NCBI GenBank assembly: GCA_030605085.1 | Contig: JAUWBH010000050.1 | Span: 1-32,787 of the forward strand | DNA: 32,787 bases | Origin: Promethearchaeota archaeon | GTDB lineage: Archaea > Asgardarchaeota > Lokiarchaeia > Sigynarchaeales > SOKP01 | Reading direction: 5' to 3' | Part shown: positions 8,542 through 16,112 of the stretch, piece by piece | Position numbering within the stretch: the first letter of the stretch is position 1 | How the letters are laid out: each line of letters opens with the position of its first letter | Translations under genes and position numbers: made by a program | Notes under the pieces: model-generated | The model's database searches: none | Seen by the model: the letters and a program-made list of their open reading frames with translations, nothing else | What the model was told of the DNA's origin: nothing

Positions 8542-9384
8542 TTAAATAAAAATCTCATTTAATGAGTTAATAACCAAATTGGGCAATAAATTTTTATCGA
8601 AAGAACTTAACTCTGTTGATTCCTTATTTAACTTTTCAATGTCCTTTCTTGACGTTACCCCCGTCATAACAGCAACGGATATTATCCCTACGCGATTTCC
8701 TGCTAAAATATCGGTCGCAATTCTATCGCCGAAGATACAAGATTTATTAGAAGGGACTATGAAATCATTTAAGATTAATTCGATACCAAATGGAAGAGGT
8801 TTTCCAAATATTTTTACGGGGGCCATTCCCGTACAAGTTTTTATAGCATTAACCATAACACCTGCTCCTGGCATTAATCCATCCTCCGCTGGTAATGTAG
8901 CATCATCGTTCGTTGCATAAAATTGTGCCTTGCCTTCTAAAATACACCTTTGAGCGATTGCAATTTTATTGTAATTGAGATGCAAATCAAGCCCTACAAT
9001 TACAAAGTCTATCTCGTTGTATCTTGAAGGCCTTTTTATTACACTGTGACCAAGTGCTTTTAATTCCTCTCGAATACCAATTTCACCAATAATAAAAACA
9101 TTGGCATTTTCTTTGATCTTCGTAATTTCTGCTGCTGTTATTGAAGCGCTCGTATAGAAATCAGAGAATTCACTTGGAATATTAAGTTTTTCTAATCTCT
9201 CAACATACATTTGCCGTGTTATTGTGGAATTATTTGAGTTATAAACGACTTTTATTGAAAAATCTTTTAGTTTTTGAATAATCTTATCCGCATTTGGGAT
9301 AAGATTTTGTCCCCGATACACAACCCCATCTAGATCAAAAATAGCTACTTCAACATCTTTTAATGCGTCGATTAATTTACTCAT
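8542..9384 (-). CDS. HAD-superfamily phosphatase, NagD-like (type IIA)
   Basis: This 280-residue hydrolase has the four HAD motifs. Motif I is FDLDGVVY with nucleophile D17 and acid D19, and motif II is NSNNST near residue 50. Motif III is the lysine in KIFGKPLPFG, and motif IV is GDRIATDI. The large insert between motifs II and III is the C2-type cap of the NagD / 4-nitrophenylphosphatase group. In archaea such enzymes dephosphorylate small metabolites, for example phosphoglycolate or sugar phosphates, but the substrate cannot be read from the sequence. It starts with ATG at 9384 and lies upstream of nothing obviously related. Confidence 0.85.
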   Translation of the reverse strand: MSKLIDALKDVEVAIFDLDGVVYRGQNLIPNADKIIQKLKDFSIKVVYNSNNSTITRQMYVERLEKLNIPSEFSDFYTSASITAAEITKIKENANVFIIGEIGIREELKALGHSVIKRPSRYNEIDFVIVGLDLHLNYNKIAIAQRCILEGKAQFYATNDDATLPAEDGLMPGAGVMVNAIKTCTGMAPVKIFGKPLPFGIELILNDFIVPSNKSCIFGDRIATDILAGNRVGIISVAVMTGVTSRKDIEKLNKESTELSSFDKNLLPNLVINSLNEIFI

Positions 9385-9419
9385 TATTCAATCAACATAC
9401 TAATTTAAAATTAACAACA

Positions 9420-9854
9420 CTAAACCCACCCAATTGGAAGTCCCAATAACGCAAATGCTATGGTGATACTAATAGGTATTAATATTGGATTAGAAATATT
9501 ATCTGCTATAGCGATAGGAAAGTAATCTAATAAAAAGAAAATTATCGCTGCAACTAACGCGTAAATTGGCCCAAGTATTACCAAACCTATAATAAAAGCG
9601 CTTCCAGTTCCTGCGATAAACCCTTCCACAGATTTAATATCTCCACCAATACATTTAATCTTATGATTGCCACATTTTCTGCCAATCAAAGCAGCCATAG
9701 CGTCCGAAAAACAAGAAATTAATACTCCCGCAGTTACGGTTAAAATGTGAACCAATCCCATAAGATAAAGCGTGTAAGAAAAAAGAATCCCGGTTATCAA
9801 ATAAATATGAGCACCAAACGCGTTGTACTCTTTGTCCCTGAGAGCTGCTCTCAT
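9420..9854 (-). CDS. Dolichol-kinase-like membrane protein, C-terminal part
   Basis: This 144-residue hydrophobic protein has four or five membrane spans and carries the signature of the SEC59/dolichol and phytol kinase family: SDAMAALIGRKCG, a following basic stretch and KSVEGFIAG. These enzymes use CTP to phosphorylate polyprenols or phytol. ATG at 9854 is only the first ATG. The frame is open for 57 codons further upstream (LVRILWGPEYSVFNF) and reaches, in the same frame, the TAG that ends the neighbouring N-terminal part at 10026. The two therefore look like one 372-codon gene interrupted by one amber codon. Alone, this part lacks the start of the kinase fold. Confidence 0.65.
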   Translation of the reverse strand: MRAALRDKEYNAFGAHIYLITGILFSYTLYLMGLVHILTVTAGVLISCFSDAMAALIGRKCGNHKIKCIGGDIKSVEGFIAGTGSAFIIGLVILGPIYALVAAIIFFLLDYFPIAIADNISNPILIPISITIAFALLGLPIGWV

Positions 9855-10025
9855 TAAAAAGTTAAAAACTGAATATTCCGGACCCCAAAGAATTCTAACT
9901 AGATCGGAAATAATCGCAAAGATTAAAGATCCAATTAAAGCAAATGTGGTGAGATCTATTATAGCTTGGAAATCTCCCTTTTCATAGGGATAATCTTTAA
10001 TATCACCCCAAATTATATTATAAAC

Positions 10026-10538
10026 CTATTCAGTATCTTTTATAAAACCTACAACTGTATTGTTTACTATTTCAGTGAGCGGAAGTAGAAAAAAAACCCC
10101 AAAATAGCCATATATGAATAGCAATCCTGCTAAATGGAAGCTTTTTCTAATGGCTTCCTTTTTAATGGAATTATTTTCTTTATACGGATTTTCTTTGGTC
10201 ATTAATTCAACATATTTTCTTAAAGGCGATTTTCGACCTAATTTTGATTTAGAATTATTAGGAATTTGGTTTTCAAATTCCATTTTCTTAATTATACGTT
10301 TAATAATCAATCCGAATGCAATAAAACTCACCACTGTCATCCATATCCACCAAATCATAAAACCAGTAAAGGGAAAAGGAAAAAACTCAACAAATATGTT
10401 AAAAAATCCGAAGATTACAAATAATATTCCACATATGCAAGTAGTACCCCCACCATAGCGATTATTTGTTTTAAATCCTTTCATAGCAACATAAAACAAT
10501 AAAAACGCTACTAAGAAGAAAAATAGCGTAAAACTCAT
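10026..10538 (-). CDS. Dolichol-kinase-like membrane protein, N-terminal part
   Basis: This 170-residue protein has about four hydrophobic segments and a charged loop in the middle (KKMEFENQIPN and following). Near residue 130 it carries IRKSFHLAGLLF, the conserved opening of the dolichol/phytol kinase domain. It ends with TAG at 10026-10028, and translation in the same frame beyond it continues as VYNIIWGDIKDY directly into the catalytic part at 9420-9854. Possible explanations are a nonsense mutation, a sequencing error or decoding of the amber codon. TAG ends several intact genes here, including eS27, so general reassignment is unlikely. Confidence 0.6.
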   Translation of the reverse strand: MSFTLFFFLVAFLLFYVAMKGFKTNNRYGGGTTCICGILFVIFGFFNIFVEFFPFPFTGFMIWWIWMTVVSFIAFGLIIKRIIKKMEFENQIPNNSKSKLGRKSPLRKYVELMTKENPYKENNSIKKEAIRKSFHLAGLLFIYGYFGVFFLLPLTEIVNNTVVGFIKDTE

Positions 10539-10796
10539 ATTGTATATCTTAGCAACAAGATCCCAATTTGTTTCTGTAATAGTTAAAAACCAATTCTATT
10601 GCAATATCCTTTATATTGAATAAATTTCGATTTAAATTAAATTTTTTCAAATGGTTGTCTTTAAATTTAATTTTAGTTAAGAAATACGATATTGAGGGTT
10701 CAATGTAAAGGCATACACTATAAAAAATACTATAAAAATTAATACGATACTTTCATTATTCAAGGTTTTATTATTTTTCGCTTAACTATTTATTTT

Positions 10797-11449
10797 ATGT
10801 ATTCGATTGGGATTGCCGCAGAGCTACTTGGAGTATGTATTAAGACCTTAAGACGATGGGATAACATAAAAAGGATTCGATGTATTCGAACACCAGGAGG
10901 GCATCGTCGGTTTCCCATCCAAGAAATCCAGAGGTTACTTGACGGAAAAAGAGAAATTACCGCTCATAAACCACCGATTAAAGACATATCCAATATGTGT
11001 GCGCTTTATGGGAAAGTTTCTTCAATAAACAAAATAAACGAGGTGATTTGGCTCGTCAAATTGATGTTCTGAAACAACATGTAAATAAGGAACGTCTCAA
11101 TATTTATAACATCTATAAGGATGTTGGTTCTGGATTAAATACGAGACGAAAAGGTTTATGGAGATTACTCCGAGATGCAAAGAACTACAAATTTTCGTTA
11201 ATTCTTGTGAATTATAAGGACAGTCTTACACGATTCGGATACAAATACGTAAAGAAGTATTTATCCGAATTTGGAGTGAAAATCCACTATTTAAAAAAAT
11301 TAGAGGAGAAAGCTCCTGAAAGCGAAATGGTCGAGGATTTAGTAGCAATTATTCATTCGTTTAGCGGCAAACTGTATGGACTAAGGTCAAATAAGAACAA
11401 AAGGAATTCTCTTAGAAAAACAGAACTTATTACTAAAAAGGAAATTTAA
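10797..11449 (+). pseudogene. tnpA: IS607-type serine recombinase TnpA, frameshifted
   Basis: The first frame (10797-11072) holds a MerR-like helix-turn-helix (IGIAAELLGVCIKTLRRWD, then TPGGHRRF) and reaches the catalytic serine region YGKVSS. The second frame (10997-11449) continues it as NKQNKRGDLARQIDVL and runs through the resolvase fold, including LILVNYKDSLTRFG and the C-terminal helix. The two join at about 11022-11030, where one missing base would restore YGKVSSNKQNKRG. As read, no full recombinase can be made. A sequencing indel in an A-rich stretch is the alternative to true decay. IS607 TnpA normally cuts and rejoins DNA through a serine-linked intermediate. Confidence 0.8.
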
Positions 11450-11528
11450 TAAATCTTCAGCGTAATAAGGACGCATCTTTTTCTTTTTTATGAAATAGAA
11501 CCTTAACTAATTCTTCCTTTTACGATAT

Positions 11529-11699
11529 ATGAATTCTACTACGCGCACATTTTCGTTGATTCCGAAATCTCTTGATAAAAAGAAGATATATAAGGAAATT
11601 CAGAACTATTTAGTAAAATTTCGAGATTTAGAGAATATATTCGTTAACACGTTAGTAATCGCTTTAATTTTTATACACAATGAAAAGATATTTAATTAG
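11529..11699 (+). pseudogene. Possible truncated TnpB N-terminus
   Basis: ATG at 11529 opens a 56-codon frame (MNSTTRTFSLIPKSLDKKK at the start), basic and helical, lying where tnpB should follow an IS607 tnpA. TnpB proteins begin with a comparable basic wedge segment, but nothing of the RuvC core follows and a TAG ends the frame. The assignment rests mainly on position. It could be an unrelated small protein. Confidence 0.3.
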
Positions 11700-11873
11700 T
11701 ATGTAAATGGATAGAAATAATGAAAAAATGGGTGATTTTTTTATTTAATTTATTAAGCAAATTTTTATAAACTATGAGATTATATATAAATAAAAAAATT
11801 CTCAAAAAATATAAAAAAGAATAATTATCTAATTATTATAACAAAATCATAATTATTATGATCAGAGATTCGC

Positions 11874-11972
11874 ATGATTGAAGACATGGATGGTATCTTG
11901 AAAAAACTCTTAGCTGCTACACCCATAATAATAATAATAATAATAATAAATCACAATTTAGGAGTGAATTAG
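11874..11972 (+). pseudogene. Truncated duplicate of the roadblock gene start
   Basis: This 32-codon frame contains GILKKLLAATP, matching IILKKLLAAIP near the start of the roadblock protein that begins five bases after it. At DNA level 11894-11924 and 12006-12036 agree at 25 of 31 positions. After the match the frame runs into eight ATA repeats, giving poly-isoleucine, and stops at TAG. It appears to be a partial tandem duplication that lost its body. It could alternatively act as a leader ORF for the downstream gene. Confidence 0.45.
11925..11948 (+). repeat. (ATA)8 microsatellite
   Basis: Eight perfect tandem copies of ATA lie between the truncated duplicate and the intact roadblock gene. 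Such tracts vary in length by slippage. Here it would change the spacing between any upstream promoter and the roadblock start. Confidence 0.9.
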
Positions 11973-11976
11973 GCTT

Positions 11977-12345
11977 ATGGAATCAACCCCTGAAACTTTA
12001 GATATTATCTTAAAGAAGCTCTTAGCTGCTATACCTGAAGTAAAAGCTGCGGCAATAGTGTCTGTGGAGGGCTTGCCAATTGCGTCAGCCCTACCACAAG
12101 GTGTAGACGAGACGCGAATTGCAGCGATGACGGCGGCAATCCTATCGTTGGGTGAGAGAGCAGCTCTAGAACTTGATAAGGGCGAGTTACAGCAAATCTT
12201 CGTGAAAGGCTCAAAGGGGTACATGCTGGTTTTAGCAGCGGGTCCCAATGCCGTCTTAACAGTGTCCACAACTAAAGATGTTAAATTAGGTTTGATATTC
12301 CTTGATTGTAAACGAACTTGCGATAAGATCGCGAAATTAATTTAA
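11977..12345 (+). CDS. Roadblock/LC7 domain protein
   Basis: This 122-residue protein is a single Roadblock/LC7 domain. The opening helix LDIILKKLLAAIPEVKAAAIVS leads into the strand-turn VEGLPIASALP. The central helix RIAAMTAAILSLGERAALEL follows, with strands FVKGSKGYMLVLAAGPNAVLTV and a final helix ending KIAKLI. Members dimerise and regulate small GTPases (MglB, Ragulator and dynein light chains) and are numerous in Asgard archaea next to Ras-like GTPases. No GTPase gene is visible in this window, so the partner is unknown. It starts at ATG 11977 with GGAG at 11961-11964. This gene looks less AT-rich than its surroundings. Confidence 0.9.
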   Translation: MESTPETLDIILKKLLAAIPEVKAAAIVSVEGLPIASALPQGVDETRIAAMTAAILSLGERAALELDKGELQQIFVKGSKGYMLVLAAGPNAVLTVSTTKDVKLGLIFLDCKRTCDKIAKLI

Positions 12346-12419
12346 ATTTTCTCATTTTTTGTGAAAAACCACAAAATATTAAGCTAGCGATGAGAACTCC
12401 AATTCTGGGCTCAAATCTT

Positions 12420-12844
12420 TTAGCATTTCTCTTGAAAAAAGATTTTGGGGAATTTTATTGGTGAATCGGTCTCTTTAGTTTCTAATAATTCGATTTTGTC
12501 AAACTTAGTAGTATCTGGCGAACTTTCGAAAAGCTTATCACCTACGAATAAATTAATTTCTCCCCATTCGTCTTCAAAAAAAAGCGCTAAAGTCATGTAC
12601 TTGTTTACTTTTATGGTTTTAGCAAGAGTTGTAATTGCTAAAAAACCATCTTGAAACTATTGAGGTTTTATTTTATACTTTTCAAGATCCCTTTCGATTG
12701 ATTCAATTTCGTCTTCGCTTAAGTCGTGATTATTAATATCAACCCAAACTTCACACCTACCAGGCAACAAATCCAACCAGAGAAAGCTCTGATGGGATTA
12801 TTGTTTGCAAAAATTATTTTAAGGTTGCGAATTTTTGAGCGGAT
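12420..12844 (-). pseudogene. Decayed unknown gene with frameshift and in-frame TAG
   Basis: Reading leftward, one frame gives KIRNLKIIFANNNPIRAF (12844-12790). A shift then leads to LWLDLLPGRCEVWVDINNHD and SEDEIESIERDLEKY. An in-frame TAG at 12657-12659 interrupts the frame, which continues as FQDGFLAITTLAKTIKV and EDEWGEINLFVGDKLFE to a TAA at 12420. The pieces are protein-like and in order, so this is most easily a pseudogene with at least two lesions. The family is not recognised. The plus-strand open frame over 12445-12654 is a shadow of it. Confidence 0.5.
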
Positions 12845-12927
12845 TTAAGGAAGAAATTAAGGATTATCCTTCAGTTAGCATACGAAGATAAAGTAATTCA
12901 TATCGAAATAAGATTCATGAGTTAGGG

Positions 12928-13266
12928 ATGGCTAGTAATAATAATAAATTGCACCAATTCAAGAAGGAAGAAAATATGCTTGATGAGGTCTATCATAGAT
13001 CCCCCCTTGGATGCTCCAAAAAGACTAATTGCATTATGTATCGTTCGCTTATAAATAAAAAAATAAGAAAGGGTGTTCCTAAGAGAGAAGATTACTTTAA
13101 TTCCATTGCCCCCAGTCTCTATAAATATCTTACGCTCGATGATCTAATGGATGTGGATCTTATATGGGTATCGTTCGGTTATATTGAACGCTGGGTTTGC
13201 AAAGAGTGCTATAAGAATGTTCTTAAGCCATTAAAGGACAATCCACTTGCAGGTGTTGATCTTTAA
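12928..13266 (+). CDS. Small cysteine-containing hypothetical protein
   Basis: This 112-residue protein has an ATG start at 12928. Cysteines at residues about 29 and 35 (GCSKKTNC) and a CKEC near residue 90 (WVCKECYKNVL) could bind one zinc ion. The middle is helical (YFNSIAPSLYKYLTLDDLMD). It is not recognised. It stands alone between the debris region and rpo7, on the same strand as both. Confidence 0.5.
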   Translation: MASNNNKLHQFKKEENMLDEVYHRSPLGCSKKTNCIMYRSLINKKIRKGVPKREDYFNSIAPSLYKYLTLDDLMDVDLIWVSFGYIERWVCKECYKNVLKPLKDNPLAGVDL

Positions 13267-13399
13267 ATTCTTTACTTTTCAAGATATTCAAAAATCACAA
13301 ACTATTAATTTTATCGCTTATTTAATAGTGTATACTAGATTTTATTAGATTAGATTATATTAAGTAAACTCTAAGGAGAATAAATATACTGGTGGTTTG

Positions 13400-14022
13400 A
13401 TGTATAAACTATATACAATATCAGGGAAAATCGAAAAGCTCCTTCATTTCGGAGAGCTCGGTTAATTCCGCCATTCTTATTTGACCAACCGAAGGAAGTA
13501 AGTGCCCGTATAATTTTGAGCGAAGATTATGAAGGGATAATAACTCGTGATTACGGATTTATCATTGCTGTCGTAGATGTCATGGATGTAGGACCAGGAA
13601 TAATCATTCCGGGAAATGCCAACACCTTCCACGAAGTAGAATTCACGATCTTATCTTTTAAACCCAGTGTCGGTGAAATTGTTGAGGGGGATGTAGTAGA
13701 AATAGTAGATTTTGGAAGCTTCATTAGAATTGGACCCTTGGATGGATTAGTACATGTCTCACAGATTTGCGACGATTATATTTCTTACGAACAAGTGGGA
13801 AATAGATTTATTGGAAAGGAAACTGGAAAAATTTTAGAAGTTAATGACCAAGTAAGATCTAGAATAATTGCAGTTTCCCTTGGTACTGGAAGAAGCGGAA
13901 AATTAGGATTATCGATGAGATCTCCGTATTTAGGAAAAGAAGAATGGATTCAATATGATCTTGAGAATTATTACGAGAACAAAAAGTTAATGGAACTAGC
14001 AAAAGACACTAAAGAAAAATAA
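13400..14022 (+). CDS. rpo7: RNA polymerase subunit Rpo7 (RpoE'), apparent frameshift near the start
   Basis: Residues encoded from 13516 match archaeal Rpo7: an N-terminal RNP-like domain (DYEGIITRDYGFI, DVMDVGPGIIIPG) and then an S1 domain (VVEGDVVEIVDFGSFIRIG, LDGLVHVSQICDDYISY) ending GKEEWI. Rpo7 with Rpo4 forms the polymerase stalk. TTG at 13516 would cut off the conserved start. Upstream in the same frame lies RLIPPFLFDQPKEVSARIIL, the expected segment, but without a start codon. ATG at 13400 gives MYKLYTISGKI, the classic Rpo7 beginning, in another frame that stops at 13463-13465. The true gene almost certainly spans 13400-14022 with a shift between 13433 and 13459. spt4 follows 42 bases downstream, the usual partner. 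Confidence 0.88.
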
Positions 14023-14064
14023 AAATAATCAAAAAAAGTAATTAAATTAGATGTAGTATAAAAA

Positions 14065-14253
14065 ATGAAAGAGAAGGCGTGTAAAACTTGTCATATTATC
14101 ACAAAAAACGAAAATATTTGCCCAAAATGCAAAACTCATTCTTTAAGCAACGATTATAATGGAGAGGTTGTTATTCTCAGACCGAAAGAATCAAAAATCG
14201 CGGAATACTTAAAGGTTCTAGTACCAGGGAAGTACGCCCTTAGAGTTCGATAA
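14065..14253 (+). CDS. spt4: Transcription elongation factor Spt4 (RpoE'')
   Basis: This 62-residue protein has the Spt4 zinc ribbon (CKTCHII and CPKC at residues about 6-23), the middle strand DYNGEVVILRPKESKIA and the closing PGKYALRVR. Spt4 pairs with Spt5/NusG to increase polymerase processivity. Length and start (ATG 14065) match the family. It lies between rpo7 and the dephospho-CoA kinase gene, the standard archaeal order, so all are probably one transcript. Confidence 0.95.
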   Translation: MKEKACKTCHIITKNENICPKCKTHSLSNDYNGEVVILRPKESKIAEYLKVLVPGKYALRVR

Positions 14254-14315
14254 AAGTTATATATTAATTATAAAAATAATTTTTTAGAGAATTTGCTTTC
14301 ACATTGATTTGATAG

Positions 14316-14516
14316 ATGAAGAATAATTTAGAAATTCCTCAAGACAAAAGGCATAAATTTGCTGTACCTTTAGGTCTCTTAATTTCAGGTTCGAGAAAAG
14401 AAACTCTTCCAAAAGTAGAGAAAATCATTAGAGCCTATGAAAAATCTGATTTAATTGTCAATTTTTATATAGTTGGAGATATTGTAACTAAAGACTTTTT
14501 GGCAAATTTCGAATAA
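14316..14516 (+). pseudogene. Truncated 5' copy of the GTP-dependent dephospho-CoA kinase gene
   Basis: The 66-codon frame matches the first 64 residues of the complete gene at 16777-17364 (MKNNLEIP versus MNNNLNVP, and IVNFYIVGDIVTKDFLAN identical) and then ends after NFE. The complete family is near 190 residues, so the catalytic half is missing. It occupies the native place directly after spt4. The break at about 14507 marks the left edge of a 2.3-kb insert. Protein identity to the complete copy is only moderate in the first 45 residues but near perfect in the last 20. Confidence 0.8.
14450..14507 (+). repeat. 58-base direct repeat, left copy (insert boundary)
   Basis: It matches 16911-16968 at 56 of 58 positions, differing only at two third-codon positions. 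It covers the IVNFYIVGDIVTKDFLAN codons of the kinase gene. The preceding 130 bases of the two copies are clearly less similar. The right end of this block is where the homology to the complete gene stops. Confidence 0.85.
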
Positions 14517-14705
14517 TTCTTCTTTTTGAATCTCTTTTAATTCTTCCCATCCTTCTTTAATCTCTTTGATCACTTTACTCGTATTAGCGTTCAATTCTCT
14601 AATAATTTGTTTGTACGATCCTTTAATAAGCCATTCTCTAAGAACATATACTATGAGTTGTACAGATGATCTAAATCCATACTCCGGATGGTCTCCGGAC
14701 CAGCG
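14508..14705 (-). pseudogene. Remnant of an unknown gene, minus strand
   Basis: An open minus frame without a start codon reads RWSGDHPEYGFRSSVQLIV, then LREWLIKGSYKQIIRELN, ANTSKVIKEIKEGWEELKE and EIQKEE. The central part resembles a helix-turn-helix. The frame opens directly after a stop at 14706 and its 3' end runs into the kinase-gene repeat, so both ends look lost. It is probably a relic carried in the insert. Confidence 0.35.
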
Positions 14706-14722
14706 TTAGACAACGCTTAGAG

Positions 14723-14836
14723 ATGTTACGAAATCAAGACGCTGATTTTCTATTTTTAGTGAGAATGGGGTATGAAGGCGGTTGGGCAGAATTTCTTGGT
14801 TTGGAGCCTCTTGTGGGGCCTCTTGAAGAGTTTTAA
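14723..14836 (+). pseudogene. Short plus-strand coding remnant
   Basis: A 37-codon frame from ATG 14723 reads MLRNQDADFLFLVRMGYE and GGWAEFLGLEPLVG, ending EEF before TAA. It is protein-like back to 14675 (TPDGLRTSVRQRLE) without a start. It partly overlaps the minus-strand remnant. The family is not recognised. It could be the end of a lost gene or a real small protein. Confidence 0.25.
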
Positions 14837-14864
14837 GGAGGCAATTAGTTAATTTTAAATAGTT

Positions 14865-14884
14865 GATTAATTATTTAATTAATC
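14865..14884. promoter_or_regulatory. Perfect 9-bp inverted repeat before the LRR gene
   Basis: GATTAATTA and TAATTAATC are exact reverse complements separated by TT. The element ends 23 bases before the ATG at 14908, a position suited to an operator or a TATA-overlapping site. In such AT-rich DNA a chance palindrome is possible. Confidence 0.35.
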
Positions 14885-14907
14885 AAAATTAGTGAGTGAT
14901 TTTTTAC

Positions 14908-15894
14908 ATGGCGTACGATATAAGGTTCCTTGACGGTTTAGAATTTGGTGGAGATTGGTCTTGGGAGGAATATTTCGTATCAAAATGTGGAATAGATTAC
15001 TGGAAATATAAGAATAGAAAGCAGAAACTTACTAGGCAGAGTTTAGAGGCACATCTGGACGAGTTTATTTCAGGGTTGGAGAGCGAGAGAGATGATATAA
15101 ATAAAAAAGGTCTTTATAAAGATAGTGAGTTTAGATTTGATAGTATAGCAATCGCCTATCAAATTCTTGCAGTGTTAATTCTCGAGACTGGAGCTATCCT
15201 TCCAGAAAAAGTTAAAATTGAGGTGTTAAAATGGACAAAATGGAGTTATGAAAAAAAGCGACATTGGCATAAGTCTGTTGTGGAAGATAGAAGATTCTTT
15301 TTGAGACGTTTTAGAACAATTATCAGGATTTACACAACGGGTCGTATTTATCGTTTTTCAGGCGGAGTACTTGAATCATCTGAACTTGATGAAATTCCTC
15401 ATTATGAAATTGAAATAGAGGGTCTGGATAATTTTCGCAAGATTTTAAAGAATAAGGAATACAATTCTATATCCTCAATATCGTTAAAAGAATGCAAATT
15501 GAAATCTATCCCAAAGGATTTGTTTTTATTTGTGAATCTTAAATATTTAAATCTTGCGGATAATTATTTAACTCGTATTAGTCCTAAGATTCAAGATCTT
15601 CAAAAGTTAGAGATATTAAATATAACAAATAATAGACTTATGTCGATACCTAAAGAAATAAGTGCTCTTAAAGAGATTAAATCTCTAGAATTAAGTAAGA
15701 ATAATTTAGAAATTATACCTAATGAAATAGGTGAACTTATATCCCTTCGTGAATTAGGTTTGTCTTCAAACAAAATTAAAGAACTACCTGAATCAATAGG
15801 AAAATTACCATTACTTCGGATGATATCAATTATAGGAAATCCTATGAACTACGATGAACTGGAGAAGTTATATCCTCAGATCTTTTTTATTTAG
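14908..15894 (+). CDS. LRR protein with a distinct N-terminal domain
   Basis: This protein is 328 residues long from the ATG at 14908 (a GTG at 14896 would add four). The first 170 residues are helical with many aromatic and charged residues (LEFGGDWSWEEYFVSKCG, RFDSIAIAYQILAVLILE, RRFFLRRFRTIIRIY) and do not match the module of the 6679 protein. About six 23-residue LRRs follow, including LKYLNLADNYLTRIS and LRELGLSSNKIKELPESIG, capped by a GNPMNYDELEKLYP-type C-terminal cap. No signal peptide is present. It is the only intact gene in the insert between the two kinase-gene copies. A protein-recognition role is inferred. Confidence 0.8.
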   Translation: MAYDIRFLDGLEFGGDWSWEEYFVSKCGIDYWKYKNRKQKLTRQSLEAHLDEFISGLESERDDINKKGLYKDSEFRFDSIAIAYQILAVLILETGAILPEKVKIEVLKWTKWSYEKKRHWHKSVVEDRRFFLRRFRTIIRIYTTGRIYRFSGGVLESSELDEIPHYEIEIEGLDNFRKILKNKEYNSISSISLKECKLKSIPKDLFLFVNLKYLNLADNYLTRISPKIQDLQKLEILNITNNRLMSIPKEISALKEIKSLELSKNNLEIIPNEIGELISLRELGLSSNKIKELPESIGKLPLLRMISIIGNPMNYDELEKLYPQIFFI

Positions 15895-16112
15895 TTGATT
15901 TTTAATTTGAGACAATTTCAAGATAGATAAAAAGGTAACCTTTTTATTTTTATTACTTTTTTTCGGAAATTAAATTAGTTTATTAAGTGTAATCAAAACA
16001 AATCTTGGGGATTATTAATTAATTTAATTAGGAAGGAAGTAATCCTTTTTTTAGAAGGATCGCCTGAGAGCCTACGGGAGCCTCTAAAGAGTTATTTATA
16101 TAAAATTATTAT

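Larger units (their letters stand above)
10797..11699 (+). mobile_element. Decayed IS607-family element
   Basis: A frameshifted IS607-type serine-recombinase gene (tnpA) is followed 80 bases later by a short open frame that may be the amino end of a TnpB, the usual IS607 gene order. No clear terminal repeats are visible, as expected, since IS607 elements lack inverted repeats. The limits given are those of the coding remnants. Confidence 0.6.

Noticed and set aside
8579..8920. Plus-strand open frame opposite the HAD phosphatase
   Set aside because: It overlaps clear HAD motifs on the minus strand and has no family features.
12029..12271. Minus-strand open frames opposite the roadblock gene
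   Set aside because: The roadblock domain on the plus strand explains the region completely.
12445..12654. Plus-strand 69-aa open frame
   Set aside because: The opposite strand carries the more protein-like, though broken, sequence. This frame is its shadow.
9420..12844. Genome-wide use of TAG for pyrrolysine
   Set aside because: TAG is the ordinary stop of eS27, orc1/cdc6, fae-hps, the LRR gene at 14908 and the 31476 gene, and no pyl genes are in the window. The two in-frame TAG cases are kept only as individual anomalies.
16018..16090. Right-end counterpart of the GAGCCTCT-rich sequence at 14811-14836
   Set aside because: Both contain GAGCCT twice and lie on either side of the LRR gene, but the match is short and gapped, too weak to call an element end.
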